This document shows, in pieces, positions 7,447-16,906 of a stretch of DNA of 64,000 nt (the first letter of the stretch is position 1; the number at the start of each line of letters is the position of its first letter). A model generated the notes under the pieces. It searched no databases and was not told where the DNA came from. It saw only the letters and a program-made list of their open reading frames with translations. Source of the stretch: Oxalobacteraceae bacterium AB_14 (GTDB lineage Bacteria; Pseudomonadota; Gammaproteobacteria; Burkholderiales; Burkholderiaceae_D); assembly GCA_000381565.1 (NCBI GenBank), contig KB906724.1, positions 525,985-589,984 of the forward strand. Direction: 5' to 3'. Both the position numbers and the translations under genes were made by a program.

Positions 7447-8831
7447 TATTGTGGCGCCTTGTTACTCAAACTCAGTTTATGCAGGTCCGGCATGTCTGCC
7501 AGCTTTTGTTCCAGATAGTGGATGTTGGTGCCGCCTTCGATGAAGCGGGCGTCGACCATCAGCTCACGGTGCAGCGGGATGTTGGTCGAGATGCCCTCGA
7601 CCACCATTTCCGACAGCGCGATCTGCATGCGGCGGATCGCCTGCTCGCGGGTGGCGCCGTAGGTGATCACCTTGCCGATCATCGAATCGTAGTGCGGCGG
7701 TACATAATACCCCGCATAAGCGTGCGAGTCGACGCGCACGCCCGGACCGCCCGGCACGTGCCAGGAAGTGATGCGCCCTGGCGACGGCGTGAACTTGAAC
7801 GGGTCTTCGGCGTTGATGCGGCACTCGACGGCGTGGCCGGACAGCATCACGTCGCGCTGGCGGAAGCGCAGCTTCTCGCCGGCGGCGATGCGGATCTGTT
7901 CCTGCACGATGTCGATGCCGGTGATCATTTCGGTGACCGGGTGTTCGACCTGCACGCGGGTGTTCATCTCGATGAAGTAGAACTCGCCGTTCTCATACAG
8001 GAACTCGAAGGTGCCGGCGCCGCGGTAGCCGATCTTGCGGCAGGCTTCGGCGCAGCGGTCGCCGACTTTTTCGATCAGCTTGCGCGGGATGCCCGGCGCC
8101 GGCGCCTCTTCGATGACCTTCTGGTGGCGGCGCTGCATCGAGCAGTCGCGTTCGCCCAGCCAGACGGCGTTCTTGTGTTCGTCGGCCAGGATCTGGATTT
8201 CCACGTGACGCGGATTTTCCAGGTACTTCTCCATATAGACTTCCGGATTGCCGAAGGCGGTGCCCGCTTCGGTCTTGGTCATCGCCACGGCGTTGATCAG
8301 CGCGGCCTCGGTATGCACCACGCGCATGCCGCGGCCACCGCCGCCGCCGGCCGCCTTGATGATGACCGGGTAGCCGACCTTGCGCGCAATTTGCACGATC
8401 GTCTTTGGATCATCCGGCAACGCGCCGTCCGAACCCGGCACGCACGGCACGCCGGCCTTGATCATGGTTTGCTTGGCGGAGACCTTGTCGCCCATCAGGC
8501 GGATCGATTCCGAGCGGGGGCCGATGAAGACGAAGCCGGATTTTTCCACGCGTTCGGCGAAGTCGGCGTTTTCCGACAGGAAGCCATAGCCCGGGTGGAT
8601 CGCTTCGGCGTCCGTCACTTCGGCGGCGCTGATGATGGCTGGCATGTTCAGGTAGCTGAGCGTCGACGGCGCAGGGCCGATGCACACCGATTCATCCGCC
8701 AACTTCACGTATTTGGCGTCTTTGTCTGCTTCCGAGTGGACCACAACCGTCTTGATGCCCATTTCGCGGCAAGCGCGCTGGATACGGAGGGCAATTTCGC
8801 CACGGTTGGCAATGAGGATTTTTTCAAACAT
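7446..8831 (-). CDS. accC: Biotin carboxylase subunit of acetyl-CoA carboxylase
   Basis: 461 residues from the ATG at 8831 ([17 protein letters not shown]); an open frame extends upstream, but this is the conserved start. It carboxylates biotin on AccB with ATP and bicarbonate, the first step of fatty-acid synthesis. Visible ATP-grasp motifs: [13 protein letters not shown] (the Gly-rich loop), [13 protein letters not shown], and [14 protein letters not shown] with the catalytic Glu and Arg. It lies 111 bases downstream of accB and overlaps prmA by one base. Confidence 0.97.
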   Translation of the reverse strand: MFEKILIANRGEIALRIQRACREMGIKTVVVHSEADKDAKYVKLADESVCIGPAPSTLSYLNMPAIISAAEVTDAEAIHPGYGFLSENADFAERVEKSGFVFIGPRSESIRLMGDKVSAKQTMIKAGVPCVPGSDGALPDDPKTIVQIARKVGYPVIIKAAGGGGGRGMRVVHTEAALINAVAMTKTEAGTAFGNPEVYMEKYLENPRHVEIQILADEHKNAVWLGERDCSMQRRHQKVIEEAPAPGIPRKLIEKVGDRCAEACRKIGYRGAGTFEFLYENGEFYFIEMNTRVQVEHPVTEMITGIDIVQEQIRIAAGEKLRFRQRDVMLSGHAVECRINAEDPFKFTPSPGRITSWHVPGGPGVRVDSHAYAGYYVPPHYDSMIGKVITYGATREQAIRRMQIALSEMVVEGISTNIPLHRELMVDARFIEGGTNIHYLEQKLADMPDLHKLSLSNKAPQ

Positions 8832-8942
8832 GATAGGTTCGCGTATGTCTGTGAGCACCGGCAGGCCGGTAACGTCAGGTAGAGGAGGGAATGCGGACCA
8901 AGCCGGCGCGCCCGTCACCGATGGGGAGGGCGCAGGCCGGTC

Positions 8943-9407
8943 TTAGCCTATCACAAACAGCGGTTGGCCGAATTCGACCGGTTGGCCGTTCTCGACCAGG
9001 ATCTGGGTGATCGTGCCGGACTTGTCGGCGTCGATTTCATTCAGCAGCTTCATCGCTTCGATGATGCACAGGGTGTCGCCTTCCTTGACCACGGCGCCCA
9101 CTTCGACAAACGCCGGCGAGCCAGGTGCGGACGAGCGGTAGAAGGTGCCGACCATCGGCGACTTGACCACATGGCCGGTCGGCTCGGCGGCGACGGCGGC
9201 GACCGGCGCAGCAGCGGCGGCCGGTGCGGCAGGCGGGGCGGCGTGATATTGCGGCATGCCTTGCGGCTGCATCATCACCATCTGGTTTTGCGGCATGGCG
9301 GACGACTTGACGATACGTACTTTGCTCTCGCCTTCGGTCACTTCGAGTTCGGCGATATCCGATTCCGCGACCAAATCAATCAAGGTCTTCAGCTTGCGTA
9401 AATCCAT
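8943..9407 (-). CDS. accB: Biotin carboxyl carrier protein of acetyl-CoA carboxylase
   Basis: 154 residues. The N-terminal part ([20 protein letters not shown]) is the usual AccB start, followed by an Ala/Pro linker at about residues 56-76. The biotinyl domain holds EAMKLLNEI with the biotinylated Lys at residue 120. It carries carboxyl groups from AccC to the AccA/AccD transferase. A GGGGG-rich ribosome site precedes the ATG. The order aroQ-accB-accC on one strand is a classic proteobacterial arrangement. Confidence 0.97.
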   Translation of the reverse strand: MDLRKLKTLIDLVAESDIAELEVTEGESKVRIVKSSAMPQNQMVMMQPQGMPQYHAAPPAAPAAAAAPVAAVAAEPTGHVVKSPMVGTFYRSSAPGSPAFVEVGAVVKEGDTLCIIEAMKLLNEIDADKSGTITQILVENGQPVEFGQPLFVIG

Positions 9408-9496
9408 GTAACCCCCAGGAATGTCTTTGTTATGTAAGTATGGAGCGGTGCGCCTTGTGGGCGGAACCGCGCGAAATTGCGCGCAGATCGCGTAGA

Positions 9497-9934
9497 TTAT
9501 CGCTTTTTAAGTACGAAGTCGATGGCAAACCGATATCCTTCGATGCCCAGTCCGCAAATAGTACCTATAGCGATCGCGCTAAGAAAAGAGTGGTGGCGAA
9601 ACGACTCGCGCTGGTAAATATTCGAAATATGCACTTCAACAAACGGTATCGCCACGCCCGCCAGGGCGTCGCGCAGGGCCACGCTGGTGTGCGTCAGGCC
9701 GCCCGGGTTGATGACGATGGCGTCCACGCCTTCCGCCCTGGCGGCATGGATACGGTCGATCAGCGCTCCTTCGTGGTTGCTCTGGAAGCAGGACAAGCTC
9801 GCGCCCGCTGCCTGGGCTTGCGCCTGGGCTGCGTGTTCGATGTCGGCCAAAGTGCTAGCGCCGTAGACCTCTGGCTCGCGGCTACCCAGTAAATTCAGGT
9901 TGGGACCGTTGAGCAGTAGGAGGTTTTTTGCCAT
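9497..9934 (-). CDS. aroQ: Type II 3-dehydroquinate dehydratase
   Basis: 145 residues. It converts 3-dehydroquinate to 3-dehydroshikimate in the shikimate pathway. Motifs: [20 protein letters not shown] at the N-terminus, including the active-site Tyr near residue 24; [18 protein letters not shown] with the substrate-binding Asn and Gly; and [20 protein letters not shown] with the catalytic His. It is upstream of accB with an 89-base gap. The pathway partner aroE is further along at 16906. Confidence 0.96.
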   Translation of the reverse strand: MAKNLLLLNGPNLNLLGSREPEVYGASTLADIEHAAQAQAQAAGASLSCFQSNHEGALIDRIHAARAEGVDAIVINPGGLTHTSVALRDALAGVAIPFVEVHISNIYQRESFRHHSFLSAIAIGTICGLGIEGYRFAIDFVLKKR

Positions 9935-10017
9935 GGTTCAGGACCGTTTTCCGCGAAAGTTCCGCATTTTGCCGCCAACCGCCGGCATTGGCAAGAGAAA
10001 AAAACTTGCAAAACTAT

Positions 10018-10566
10018 TTACAGAGTTGCGAGGTCCTTGCGCAGCTCGTCAAACTTCAGGCGGCCCAGATAGGTCTTCTTGACCTGGCCGTCGGCGCCGA
10101 TCAGCACCGTGTAGGGGAGGCCGCCGCCACCGTTGCCGAACGAGCGCGAGAGGTCGGTGCCGGCCATGCCGGCCACGAAGACCGGGTAGCTGATGTTGAA
10201 CTTGTTGCTAAATTCGGCGATATTTGTTGGCGAATCGATACCGATTCCGATAACTTGCAGCTTCTTACCCTCTTCTCCGGCGGCCAGCGCCGACAGCTCC
10301 GGCATCTCCTGCACGCAGGGGCCGCACCACGGCGCCCAGAAATTGACCAGCATGGCCTTGCCTTTATATTGGGCCAGCGACTGCGGCACGCCTTTGGCGT
10401 CCGGCAGCGACTGCTTATACAAGGCGTCCACCGGACCGGTGACGCCGGCCGGCTGGGTGGTGGTGAGCGGCGGCGCCGGCGGTTTTTTATTTAAGCCGAC
10501 GTAGGCGCCGGAGGCGCCGAATAGCACAGCGACAACAACGTAGGCGGCGAGATGTTTTTGGTTCAT
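10018..10566 (-). CDS. TlpA-like membrane-anchored thioredoxin
   Basis: 182 residues. An N-terminal hydrophobic segment (about residues 6-25) acts as an anchor or signal. The redox motif WAPWCGPC places cysteines at 81 and 84 in a thioredoxin fold, with a cis-Pro region GGGGLPYTVLIG near the C-terminus. Such proteins reduce or isomerise disulfides in the periplasm, often for cytochrome c maturation. The ATG overlaps the stop of the upstream gene by four bases (ATGA), so the two are coupled. Confidence 0.88.
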   Translation of the reverse strand: MNQKHLAAYVVVAVLFGASGAYVGLNKKPPAPPLTTTQPAGVTGPVDALYKQSLPDAKGVPQSLAQYKGKAMLVNFWAPWCGPCVQEMPELSALAAGEEGKKLQVIGIGIDSPTNIAEFSNKFNISYPVFVAGMAGTDLSRSFGNGGGGLPYTVLIGADGQVKKTYLGRLKFDELRKDLATL

Positions 10567-11204
10567 GGTTGAGATTGGTCAGGGTTTTGGTGAGTACTGT
10601 TAACTAGTAGGGCGCGCACGGCGGCGGTATCGGCGCGCATCAATTTGCCGTCGCCGCGGGTTTTGACCGCGCCGCGCAAGTCGTCGAGTTCATACAGGGC
10701 GGCGTGCACGCCTTCCTTGTGCCACATGAAGCTGACGGTTTCGACCGAGCCGTGGCGCGGCCCCTTGAAGTGCGGCGTCTCGGAGATGTCGATCTGCAAA
10801 TTGCGGTTCAGCAGGAAGATCTCCACCTCCTTGGCGCTGTCGGCGAACAGCTGCAAGTGGATGTCGTCGTGCGGGCCGGCCGTGCCGTTCAAGACGGCGC
10901 CGGTCAGGTAGGGATGGAAGGCGGCCAGGCCGTCCATGATGTCGATCGCCAGGGTGCGCAGCCGGAACAGGCGCGCGGGCTGGGTGTCGGCATGGAATAG
11001 CGACTGGTAGATCCGCACTTCCGCCTCGATCTGGGCGTTGTCCGGCAGCAGGTTGGGCGGCGGCTGGGTGTCGCCGAGGATCTGCCTGGCGGCCTTGCGC
11101 TTGGCGGCGTTGTAGTCCAGGCCGTCCTGGGCGATCAGGCGTGCGGCGGCCGCGGCGATCTCCGCACGCAGCAGCAGGACTTCTTCGATAACATTCGGCG
11201 TCAT
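10563..11204 (-). CDS. Conserved protein of unknown function upstream of tlpA-like gene
   Basis: 213 residues; I do not recognise the family with certainty. The N-terminus (about 1-50) is helical and Ala-rich. The middle (about residues 105-150) reads AVLNGTAGPHDDIHLQLF, faintly like the Gly-Ser/Asp-x-Asp core of minimal nucleotidyltransferases, then KEVEIFLLNRNLQIDI. The Asp pattern is not complete enough to assign an activity. It overlaps the TlpA-like gene by four bases and is divergent from mpl across a 78-base gap that must hold both promoters. Confidence 0.75.
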   Translation of the reverse strand: MTPNVIEEVLLLRAEIAAAAARLIAQDGLDYNAAKRKAARQILGDTQPPPNLLPDNAQIEAEVRIYQSLFHADTQPARLFRLRTLAIDIMDGLAAFHPYLTGAVLNGTAGPHDDIHLQLFADSAKEVEIFLLNRNLQIDISETPHFKGPRHGSVETVSFMWHKEGVHAALYELDDLRGAVKTRGDGKLMRADTAAVRALLVNSTHQNPDQSQP

Positions 11205-11282
11205 GGACGAGATAATACTCTTAACCGGGAAAAGGGCGTCGGGTCGGGTAAAATCCCGTATTCATTCGTCGTCTTGATCACT

Positions 11283-12650
11283 ATGCATATTCATATCCTC
11301 GGTATTTGCGGCACCTTCATGGGCGGCCTGGCCGTCCTGGCTAAAGAAGCGGGCCACCGCGTGACGGGCTGCGACGCCAACGTCTATCCGCCCATGAGCA
11401 CCCAGCTGGAAGCCCAGGGCATAGAACTGATACAGGGCTACGGCCCGGAGCAGGTGCAGCTCGGGCCCGACCTGTACGTGATCGGCAACGTGGTTTCGCG
11501 CGGCAATCCGCTGATCGAAGAGATCATGAACCGCGGCCTGCCGTTCGTCTCCGGCCCGCAGTGGATCGGCGACCATATATTAAAAGACAAATGGGTGTTG
11601 GCCGTGGCCGGCACGCACGGCAAGACCACCACCTCGGCCATGCTGACCTGGATACTGGAAGACGCCGGCTACGCGCCCGGCTTCCTGATCGGCGGCGTGC
11701 CGATGAACTTCGGCGTCTCGGCCCGCATGCATGGGGACAAGGATTCGATCTTCTTCGTCATCGAGGCCGACGAGTACGACACCGCCTTCTTCGACAAGCG
11801 CAGCAAGTTCGTGCACTACCACGCCAAGACCGCGATCCTGAACAACCTGGAATACGATCACGCCGACATCTTCCCCGACCTGGGCGCGATCGAAACCCAA
11901 TTCCATCACCTGGTGCGCACCGTGCCCGGCATCGGCCGGGTGATCTACAACGCCGACGAGGCCTCGCTGCAACGCGTGCTCAAGCGCGGCTGCTGGAGCG
12001 AGAAGGAAGGCTTCGGCGGCGCCGAGGGCGCCGAATGGGCGATGAAGGAATACGATGACGGCAGCTTCGACGTGATCTTCGGCGGCGAAGTGGCCGGCCA
12101 TGTGGCGTGGAGCCTGACCGGTAAGCACAACCGCGCCAACGCGCTGGCCGCGATCGCCGCCGCCCGCCACGTCGGCGTGCCGGTGGCGCAGGCGGCCCAG
12201 TCGCTGGCCACCTTCGAGAACGTCAAGCGCCGCATGGAAGTGCGCGGCGTGGTAAGCGGTATTACCGTTTATGACGATTTCGCCCACCATCCGACCGCCA
12301 TCGCCACCACCGTCGGCGGCCTGCGCCAGAAGATCGGCAAGTCGGCGCGCATCCTGGCCGTGCTGGAGCCGCGCTCCAACACCATGAAGCTGGGCGCGAT
12401 GAAGGATGCGCTGCCGGGCAGCCTGTCGGACGCCGACCTGGTGTTCGGCTTCGGCAGCCGGCAGGCGCTGGGCTGGAGCCTGGGCGACGCGCTGGCGCCG
12501 CTGGGCCAGATCGCCAGCGCCTATGAAGACATCGACGTGCTGGTGGCCGCCATCGTCAAGGCCGCGCAACCGGGCGACCAGATCCTGGTGATGAGCAACG
12601 GCGGCTTCGGCGGCGTGCACAACAAGATCCTGGAAGCGCTGGCGCGATGA
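11283..12650 (+). CDS. mpl: UDP-N-acetylmuramate:L-alanyl-gamma-D-glutamyl-meso-diaminopimelate ligase
   Basis: 455 residues from the ATG at 11283 (MHIHILGICGTFMGGLAVLA); a TTG nine bases earlier is less likely. It is a Mur-ligase-type enzyme that recycles the murein tripeptide by joining it to UDP-MurNAc. Visible: the N-terminal Rossmann loop GICGTFMGG, the ATP loop AGTHGKTTTSAML (about residues 112-124), IEADEYDTAFFDKRSKF, and the C-terminal ligase domain YDDFAHHPTAI. It overlaps the next gene by four bases. Confidence 0.95.
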   Translation: MHIHILGICGTFMGGLAVLAKEAGHRVTGCDANVYPPMSTQLEAQGIELIQGYGPEQVQLGPDLYVIGNVVSRGNPLIEEIMNRGLPFVSGPQWIGDHILKDKWVLAVAGTHGKTTTSAMLTWILEDAGYAPGFLIGGVPMNFGVSARMHGDKDSIFFVIEADEYDTAFFDKRSKFVHYHAKTAILNNLEYDHADIFPDLGAIETQFHHLVRTVPGIGRVIYNADEASLQRVLKRGCWSEKEGFGGAEGAEWAMKEYDDGSFDVIFGGEVAGHVAWSLTGKHNRANALAAIAAARHVGVPVAQAAQSLATFENVKRRMEVRGVVSGITVYDDFAHHPTAIATTVGGLRQKIGKSARILAVLEPRSNTMKLGAMKDALPGSLSDADLVFGFGSRQALGWSLGDALAPLGQIASAYEDIDVLVAAIVKAAQPGDQILVMSNGGFGGVHNKILEALAR

Positions 12651-13225
12651 TGCTTTATCTGCACGGATTCCGCTCGTCGCCGAAGTCGATGAAGGCGCGC
12701 GTGATGGGCGAGCGCATGGCGGCGCTGGGCTTGCCGGACCAGTTCATCTGCCCGCAGCTGCCGGCCTCGCCGAAGCTGGCGATGGAATTGGCGCTCTCTT
12801 TAATAGAGGGCATCCCCGCCGGCGAGCTGACCATTGTCGGTTCCTCGCTGGGCGGCTACTACGCCACCTGGCTGGCCGAGCGCATCGGCTGCCGCGCTGT
12901 GCTGCTGAACCCGGCCATCGTGCCGCTCAAGGACCTGGACCAGCATGTCGGCGTGACCACGCAATATCATTCCGACGAGCCGTTCGAGTTCAAGCGCGAA
13001 TACATCGAGGAGCTGCGCGCGCTGGCCGTCAACCCGGTCACGCGCCAGCAGCGCTACTTCCTGATCGCCGCCACCGGCGACGAAGTGCTGGACTATCGCG
13101 ACATGGTGGCGCACTATGCGGGCGCGCGCCAGCTGGTCATCGAAGGCAGCGACCACGCCATTTCCGAGTTCCCCGACTATGTGGAGTCTGTGCTGGAGTT
13201 TTGCGGTATCGAGGCCAGGCAGTGA
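12647..13225 (+). CDS. YqiA-type esterase / alpha-beta hydrolase
   Basis: 192 residues. An alpha/beta-hydrolase of the UPF0227/YqiA family: LYLHGFRSSPKSMKA near the start is the oxyanion region, GSSLGGYYATWLAE (about residues 65-78) holds the nucleophile Ser, and EGSDHAISEFPDY holds the catalytic His. E. coli YqiA hydrolyses short acyl esters; the physiological substrate is unknown. The start overlaps the mpl stop, and the stop overlaps a GTG start of ubiC, so three genes are chained. Confidence 0.85.
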   Translation: MMLYLHGFRSSPKSMKARVMGERMAALGLPDQFICPQLPASPKLAMELALSLIEGIPAGELTIVGSSLGGYYATWLAERIGCRAVLLNPAIVPLKDLDQHVGVTTQYHSDEPFEFKREYIEELRALAVNPVTRQQRYFLIAATGDEVLDYRDMVAHYAGARQLVIEGSDHAISEFPDYVESVLEFCGIEARQ

Positions 13226-13818
13226 CGGTCGCCACACGGAGTGCTACGCTGCGGCAGACGCAATGGCGGCCGCATGTGCTGGCGCTGAACGCGCCGCCCG
13301 CCTACCGCCAGTGGCTGACGGCCGACGGCTCGCTGACCGCCAAGCTGAAGGATCATAGCCGGGCGTTCCGCGTGCAGTGCCTGCACCAGACCACGGCGCG
13401 CTGCCTGGCGGACGAGGCGGCGGCGATCGGCATGCACCGGCCCGGCCGCGTGTGGGAGAGGGAAGTGCTGCTGCGGTGTGATAATACGCCCGTGGTGTTC
13501 GCGCACACGGTGGTGCCGATGTCGGCCACGGCCACGGACTGGCCCTTGTTCAGCGCGCTGGGCGAGCGCTCGCTGGGGACGACCCTGTTTGGCGACCCGC
13601 AAGTGCGGCGCGGTGTTTTGGAATTTGCAAGATTGCGGGAAGGACATCCCCTGGCGCAGCGCGCGCGCAAGGCGCTGCAACTGGAGCAAGTGCGCGAAGA
13701 ACTCATATTATATGCACGGCGCTGTTTATATCGGCGCCGTCAGGGTACCCTGCTGGTGACGGAAGTGTTTCTGCCTTCCGTACTGGAATTGAAACTAATA
13801 ACAACGAACAGAAGCTAG
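13222..13818 (+). CDS. ubiC: Chorismate lyase (ubiquinone biosynthesis)
   Basis: 198 residues from the GTG at 13222, which overlaps the yqiA stop (GTGA); an in-frame TTG seven codons earlier is less likely. It splits chorismate into 4-hydroxybenzoate and pyruvate, the first committed step of ubiquinone synthesis. The segment PGRVWEREVLLRCDNTPVVF then AHTVVP matches the conserved UbiC core with its Arg and Glu, and the C-terminal RRCLYRRRQGTLLVTEVFLP is typical. The gene lies two bases before the RNB gene. Confidence 0.88.
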   Translation: MTVATRSATLRQTQWRPHVLALNAPPAYRQWLTADGSLTAKLKDHSRAFRVQCLHQTTARCLADEAAAIGMHRPGRVWEREVLLRCDNTPVVFAHTVVPMSATATDWPLFSALGERSLGTTLFGDPQVRRGVLEFARLREGHPLAQRARKALQLEQVREELILYARRCLYRRRQGTLLVTEVFLPSVLELKLITTNRS

Positions 13819-13820
13819 CA

Positions 13821-15860
13821 ATGAATCTATTTTTCGAAGAATCCGGCGATTTCAAGGTCGGCTCCATGATGTCGCAAGCCGGCGAGGCCTACCAGGTTGA
13901 AATGGCCAGCGGCAAGCGCACCAAGGTCAAGATCAAGGACGTGCTGCTGCAGTACGAGAAGCCGTCGCCGACGGATTTGATGGAACAGGCCAAGGCGGTC
14001 GCCGCCGACATCGACCTCGACTTCCTGTGGGAAGTGGCGGGCGAAGAGGAATTCGGCTTCGCCGAACTGGGCGCCGAATACTTCGGCCACGCGCCGCTGC
14101 CGGCCGAAGCCGCCGGCCTGATCCTGAGCCTGCATTCGGCGCCGATCTACTTCTACAAAAAAGGCCGCGGCCGCTACAAGGCCGCGCCCGAGCAATCGCT
14201 GCGCGCCGCCCAGGCCGGCATCGAGAAAAAGAAACAGCAGGCGCTGGTGCAGGCCGGGTACGTCGAAGAGCTGAAGGCCAACCAGCTGCCGGCGTCGATG
14301 CAGAACATGGTCATGCAGCTGCTGTTCAAGCCGGACAAGAATTCGATCGAATACAAGGCGCTGGAAGCGGCTTGCAACGAACTGCACACCAATCCGCAGC
14401 GGCTGATGCTGGCGGCCGGCGGCGTGGCGTCGCCGAAGGCGCTGCACATGGCCAGGTTCCTGTTCGAGAATTTCCCGCGCGGCGCCGGCTTCCCGGACGT
14501 CGCCGTGCCGGTGCCGCCGACCGACCTGCCGCTGGCGAACGTGCAAGCGTTCTCGATCGACGACGTCACCACCACCGAGATCGACGACGCCTTCTCGGTC
14601 ACCAAACTGGACGACGGCAACGTCAGGATCGGCATCCACATCGCCGCGCCTGGCCTGGGCATACAGCCGGACGACGCGGTCGACAAGATGGCGCGCGCCC
14701 GCATGTCCACCGTCTACATGCCCGGCGATAAGATCACCATGCTGCCGGACGCCATCGTCGAAGCGTTCACCTTGGCCGAAGGCAAGACCTGCCCGGCGCT
14801 GTCGCTGTACGCCACCCTGAACCCGGCCGACTGGTCGGTGCTGGCCACCGAGACCCGCGCCGAGATGGTGCCGATCGCGAACAACCTGCGCCACAACGAC
14901 CTCGACGACCTGGTCAACGAGGAAACCCTGGCCAGCGGCGAGGGCGAGTATCCGCACAAGCAATCGCTGGGCCTGATCTGGCAATGGGCGCAAGTGCTGG
15001 AGGCGGCGCGCATGGTCAAGCGCGAAGGCTTCGGCCTGAAGCCGGAACAGAACAACCGCGTGGACTTCAACTTCTACGTCGAAGACGACGTGGTCACGGT
15101 CAGCCGCCGCAAGCGCGGCGCGCCGCTGGACAAGATCGTCGCCGAGCTGATGATCTTCGCCAACAGCACCTGGGGCAAGCTGATGAACGACCACGGCGTG
15201 CCGGGCATCTACCGCAGCCAGGGCCAGGGCGTGGGCGGCTGGGCCGCCAAGATGCAGGTGCGCATGCTGACCCATGCGGCGCCGCACCAGGGCCTGGGCG
15301 TGGACCAGTACGCATGGAGCACCTCGCCGCTGCGCCGCTACACCGACCTGGTCAACCAGTGGCAGATCCTGGCCTGCGCCCAGCACGGCGTGACCGCGCC
15401 GCTGGTCGCGCACTTCAAGCACAAGGACGCCAACTTGTTCGCGATCGTGTCGCAGTTCGACGCGGCCTACTCGGCCTACGGCGATCACCAGTCCAACATG
15501 GAACGCTATTGGTGCTTGCGCTGGCTGGGCCAGCAGGAGGCCCGCCAGGTCGAGGCCGTGGTGCTCAAGGACGAGGTGCTGCGCCTGGTCGATATTCCGC
15601 TGATCATCCGCCTGCCGGGCATGCCGCAAGTGGCGCGCGGCGCGCAGGTCAAGCTCGACATCCTGCGCTGGGACGAGGTCGACCTGACCATCGAAGCGCG
15701 CATCCTGGAAATCCCGACCACCGACGCGGTGGCCGCCGATGCCGAGCTGGACTACGAGGACGAGGAAGCGGGCGTGGCTGCGGACCCCGTGCCGGAAGAA
15801 GCGGTGGATGCGCCGGAAGTGGCGGTCGAGGCCGCCGCCGAGGAGCCGGCCGCCGAATAG
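13821..15860 (+). CDS. RNB-domain exoribonuclease (RNase II/R family)
   Basis: 679 residues. A 3'-to-5' exoribonuclease of the RNB superfamily. The catalytic domain starts near residue 235 with AFSIDDVTTTEIDDAFSVTK, which contains the Asp cluster that binds the catalytic Mg2+. The segment YAWSTSPLRRYTDLVNQWQI (about 494-513) is the conserved substrate-clamp region. The N-terminal part lacks a standard cold-shock signature, and the C-terminus (about 640-679) is a very acidic Ala/Glu/Pro tail. Smaller than RNase R, it is the RNB protein that follows ubiC or yqiA in Burkholderiales. Confidence 0.9.
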   Translation: MNLFFEESGDFKVGSMMSQAGEAYQVEMASGKRTKVKIKDVLLQYEKPSPTDLMEQAKAVAADIDLDFLWEVAGEEEFGFAELGAEYFGHAPLPAEAAGLILSLHSAPIYFYKKGRGRYKAAPEQSLRAAQAGIEKKKQQALVQAGYVEELKANQLPASMQNMVMQLLFKPDKNSIEYKALEAACNELHTNPQRLMLAAGGVASPKALHMARFLFENFPRGAGFPDVAVPVPPTDLPLANVQAFSIDDVTTTEIDDAFSVTKLDDGNVRIGIHIAAPGLGIQPDDAVDKMARARMSTVYMPGDKITMLPDAIVEAFTLAEGKTCPALSLYATLNPADWSVLATETRAEMVPIANNLRHNDLDDLVNEETLASGEGEYPHKQSLGLIWQWAQVLEAARMVKREGFGLKPEQNNRVDFNFYVEDDVVTVSRRKRGAPLDKIVAELMIFANSTWGKLMNDHGVPGIYRSQGQGVGGWAAKMQVRMLTHAAPHQGLGVDQYAWSTSPLRRYTDLVNQWQILACAQHGVTAPLVAHFKHKDANLFAIVSQFDAAYSAYGDHQSNMERYWCLRWLGQQEARQVEAVVLKDEVLRLVDIPLIIRLPGMPQVARGAQVKLDILRWDEVDLTIEARILEIPTTDAVAADAELDYEDEEAGVAADPVPEEAVDAPEVAVEAAAEEPAAE

Positions 15861-15947
15861 CGTCATTCCGCAGCGGCGGACCGCCGCGCAAGCGGGAATC
15901 CATACTGAGCATGCGTTCTATGGGTTCCCGCCTGCGCGGGAACGACG
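15861..15947. repeat. REP-like inverted pair, copy 1
   Basis: Two hairpin units face each other: the first begins CGTCATTCC and ends with CGCAAGCGGGAAT, the second is GTTCCCGCCTGCGCGGGAAC then GACG. They are joined by a spacer with CATACTGAGC and GCGTTCTATG. The first unit carries an extra ten or so bases (GCAGCGGCGGA) compared with the copy at 23641. The element starts right after the RNB stop. Confidence 0.85.
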
Positions 15948-16018
15948 GGAGCAAAAACCCGCAGCCCCGCGCTTGCTTTGACGTAAAATCAGCCCTATCT
16001 TTTCTTCCCCGGCCTCGC

Positions 16019-16906
16019 GTGAAGTCTTTCAAAGAAAATCGCTTGCTGTACCTCGCCATCGGCCTGTCGCTGCTGGCGCATGGCGTCTTGCTCGCGGTGC
16101 GCTTTGTCGCGCCCGGGCCGACGCCGGTGAAAGCCACCGATCCGGGGCTGGAAGTGATCCTGGTCAACGCCAAGCACAGCAAGGCGCCGCTGAAGGCCGA
16201 CGCGCTGGCCCAGGCCAACCTGGACGGCGGCGGCACCGTCGACAAGGGCCGCTCCAAGTCGCCCATGCCCGACCTGCGCAAGATGGAGGCGGGCGACAGC
16301 ATCAAGGCCGCCAAGCGCCGCATCGCCGAGCTGGAACAGCAACAGCAGAACCTGCTGACGCAAGCGGCCAGGCAGACCCCGTTCAGCGCGCCGCCGCTGA
16401 CGGAAAAGACCAAGCCCGATCCGCTGCCGACCGGCGCCGACCTGCTCGACGCCAGCAAGGCCATCGCCCGCCGCGCCGCCGAGATCAGCGAAACCATCGA
16501 AGACCAGAACAAGCGTCCGAAGAAGACCTTCATCACGCCGAGCACGCGCGGGGTCGGCTACGCGATGTACTACAAGGCGATCCAGAAGCGGATCGAAGAC
16601 ATCGGCACGCTGAATTTCCCGCAACGGAACGGCCGCAAGCTGTACGGCCAGCTGGTGCTGTCGATCCCGGTGTTCCAGGACGGCACGATCTACGAGCGCG
16701 ACGGCGGCATCAAGGTCGACCGCAGTTCCGGCAATACCGCGCTGGACGAGGCGGCGATGAACATCGTACGCCGCGCCGCGCCGTTCGGCAAGTTCCCGCC
16801 CAACATGTTGTCGAACGAAAAAGATGACCTGTGGGTGATCGTCACGACATTCAAATTCACCCGCGAAGACAAACTACAAGCCGACCTGAGCGGCGGAGGA
16901 CGTTGA
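16019..16906 (+). CDS. TonB-like energy transducer / TonB C-terminal domain protein
   Basis: 295 residues from the GTG at 16019. A membrane segment at about residues 8-30 ([20 protein letters not shown]) is followed by a charged, Gln-rich periplasmic linker with a coiled-coil look ([15 protein letters not shown]) and a C-terminal TonB-like domain (about 195-290: [20 protein letters not shown]). TonB proteins pass proton-motive energy to outer-membrane receptors; no exbB/exbD or receptor gene is nearby. The long upstream open frame is a shadow of the RNB gene. The stop overlaps the aroE start by one base. No clear ribosome site precedes the GTG. Confidence 0.82.
   Translation: MKSFKENRLLYLAIGLSLLAHGVLLAVRFVAPGPTPVKATDPGLEVILVNAKHSKAPLKADALAQANLDGGGTVDKGRSKSPMPDLRKMEAGDSIKAAKRRIAELEQQQQNLLTQAARQTPFSAPPLTEKTKPDPLPTGADLLDASKAIARRAAEISETIEDQNKRPKKTFITPSTRGVGYAMYYKAIQKRIEDIGTLNFPQRNGRKLYGQLVLSIPVFQDGTIYERDGGIKVDRSSGNTALDEAAMNIVRRAAPFGKFPPNMLSNEKDDLWVIVTTFKFTREDKLQADLSGGGR

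Noticed and set aside
13827..15866. 679-codon minus-strand frame opposite the RNB gene
   Set aside because: Same length and position as the real gene on the other strand; composition is typical of an antisense shadow.
14984..16018. Upstream extension of the TonB-like frame
   Set aside because: It runs through the RNB gene in another frame and through the REP-like element; the membrane helix starts right after the GTG at 16019.
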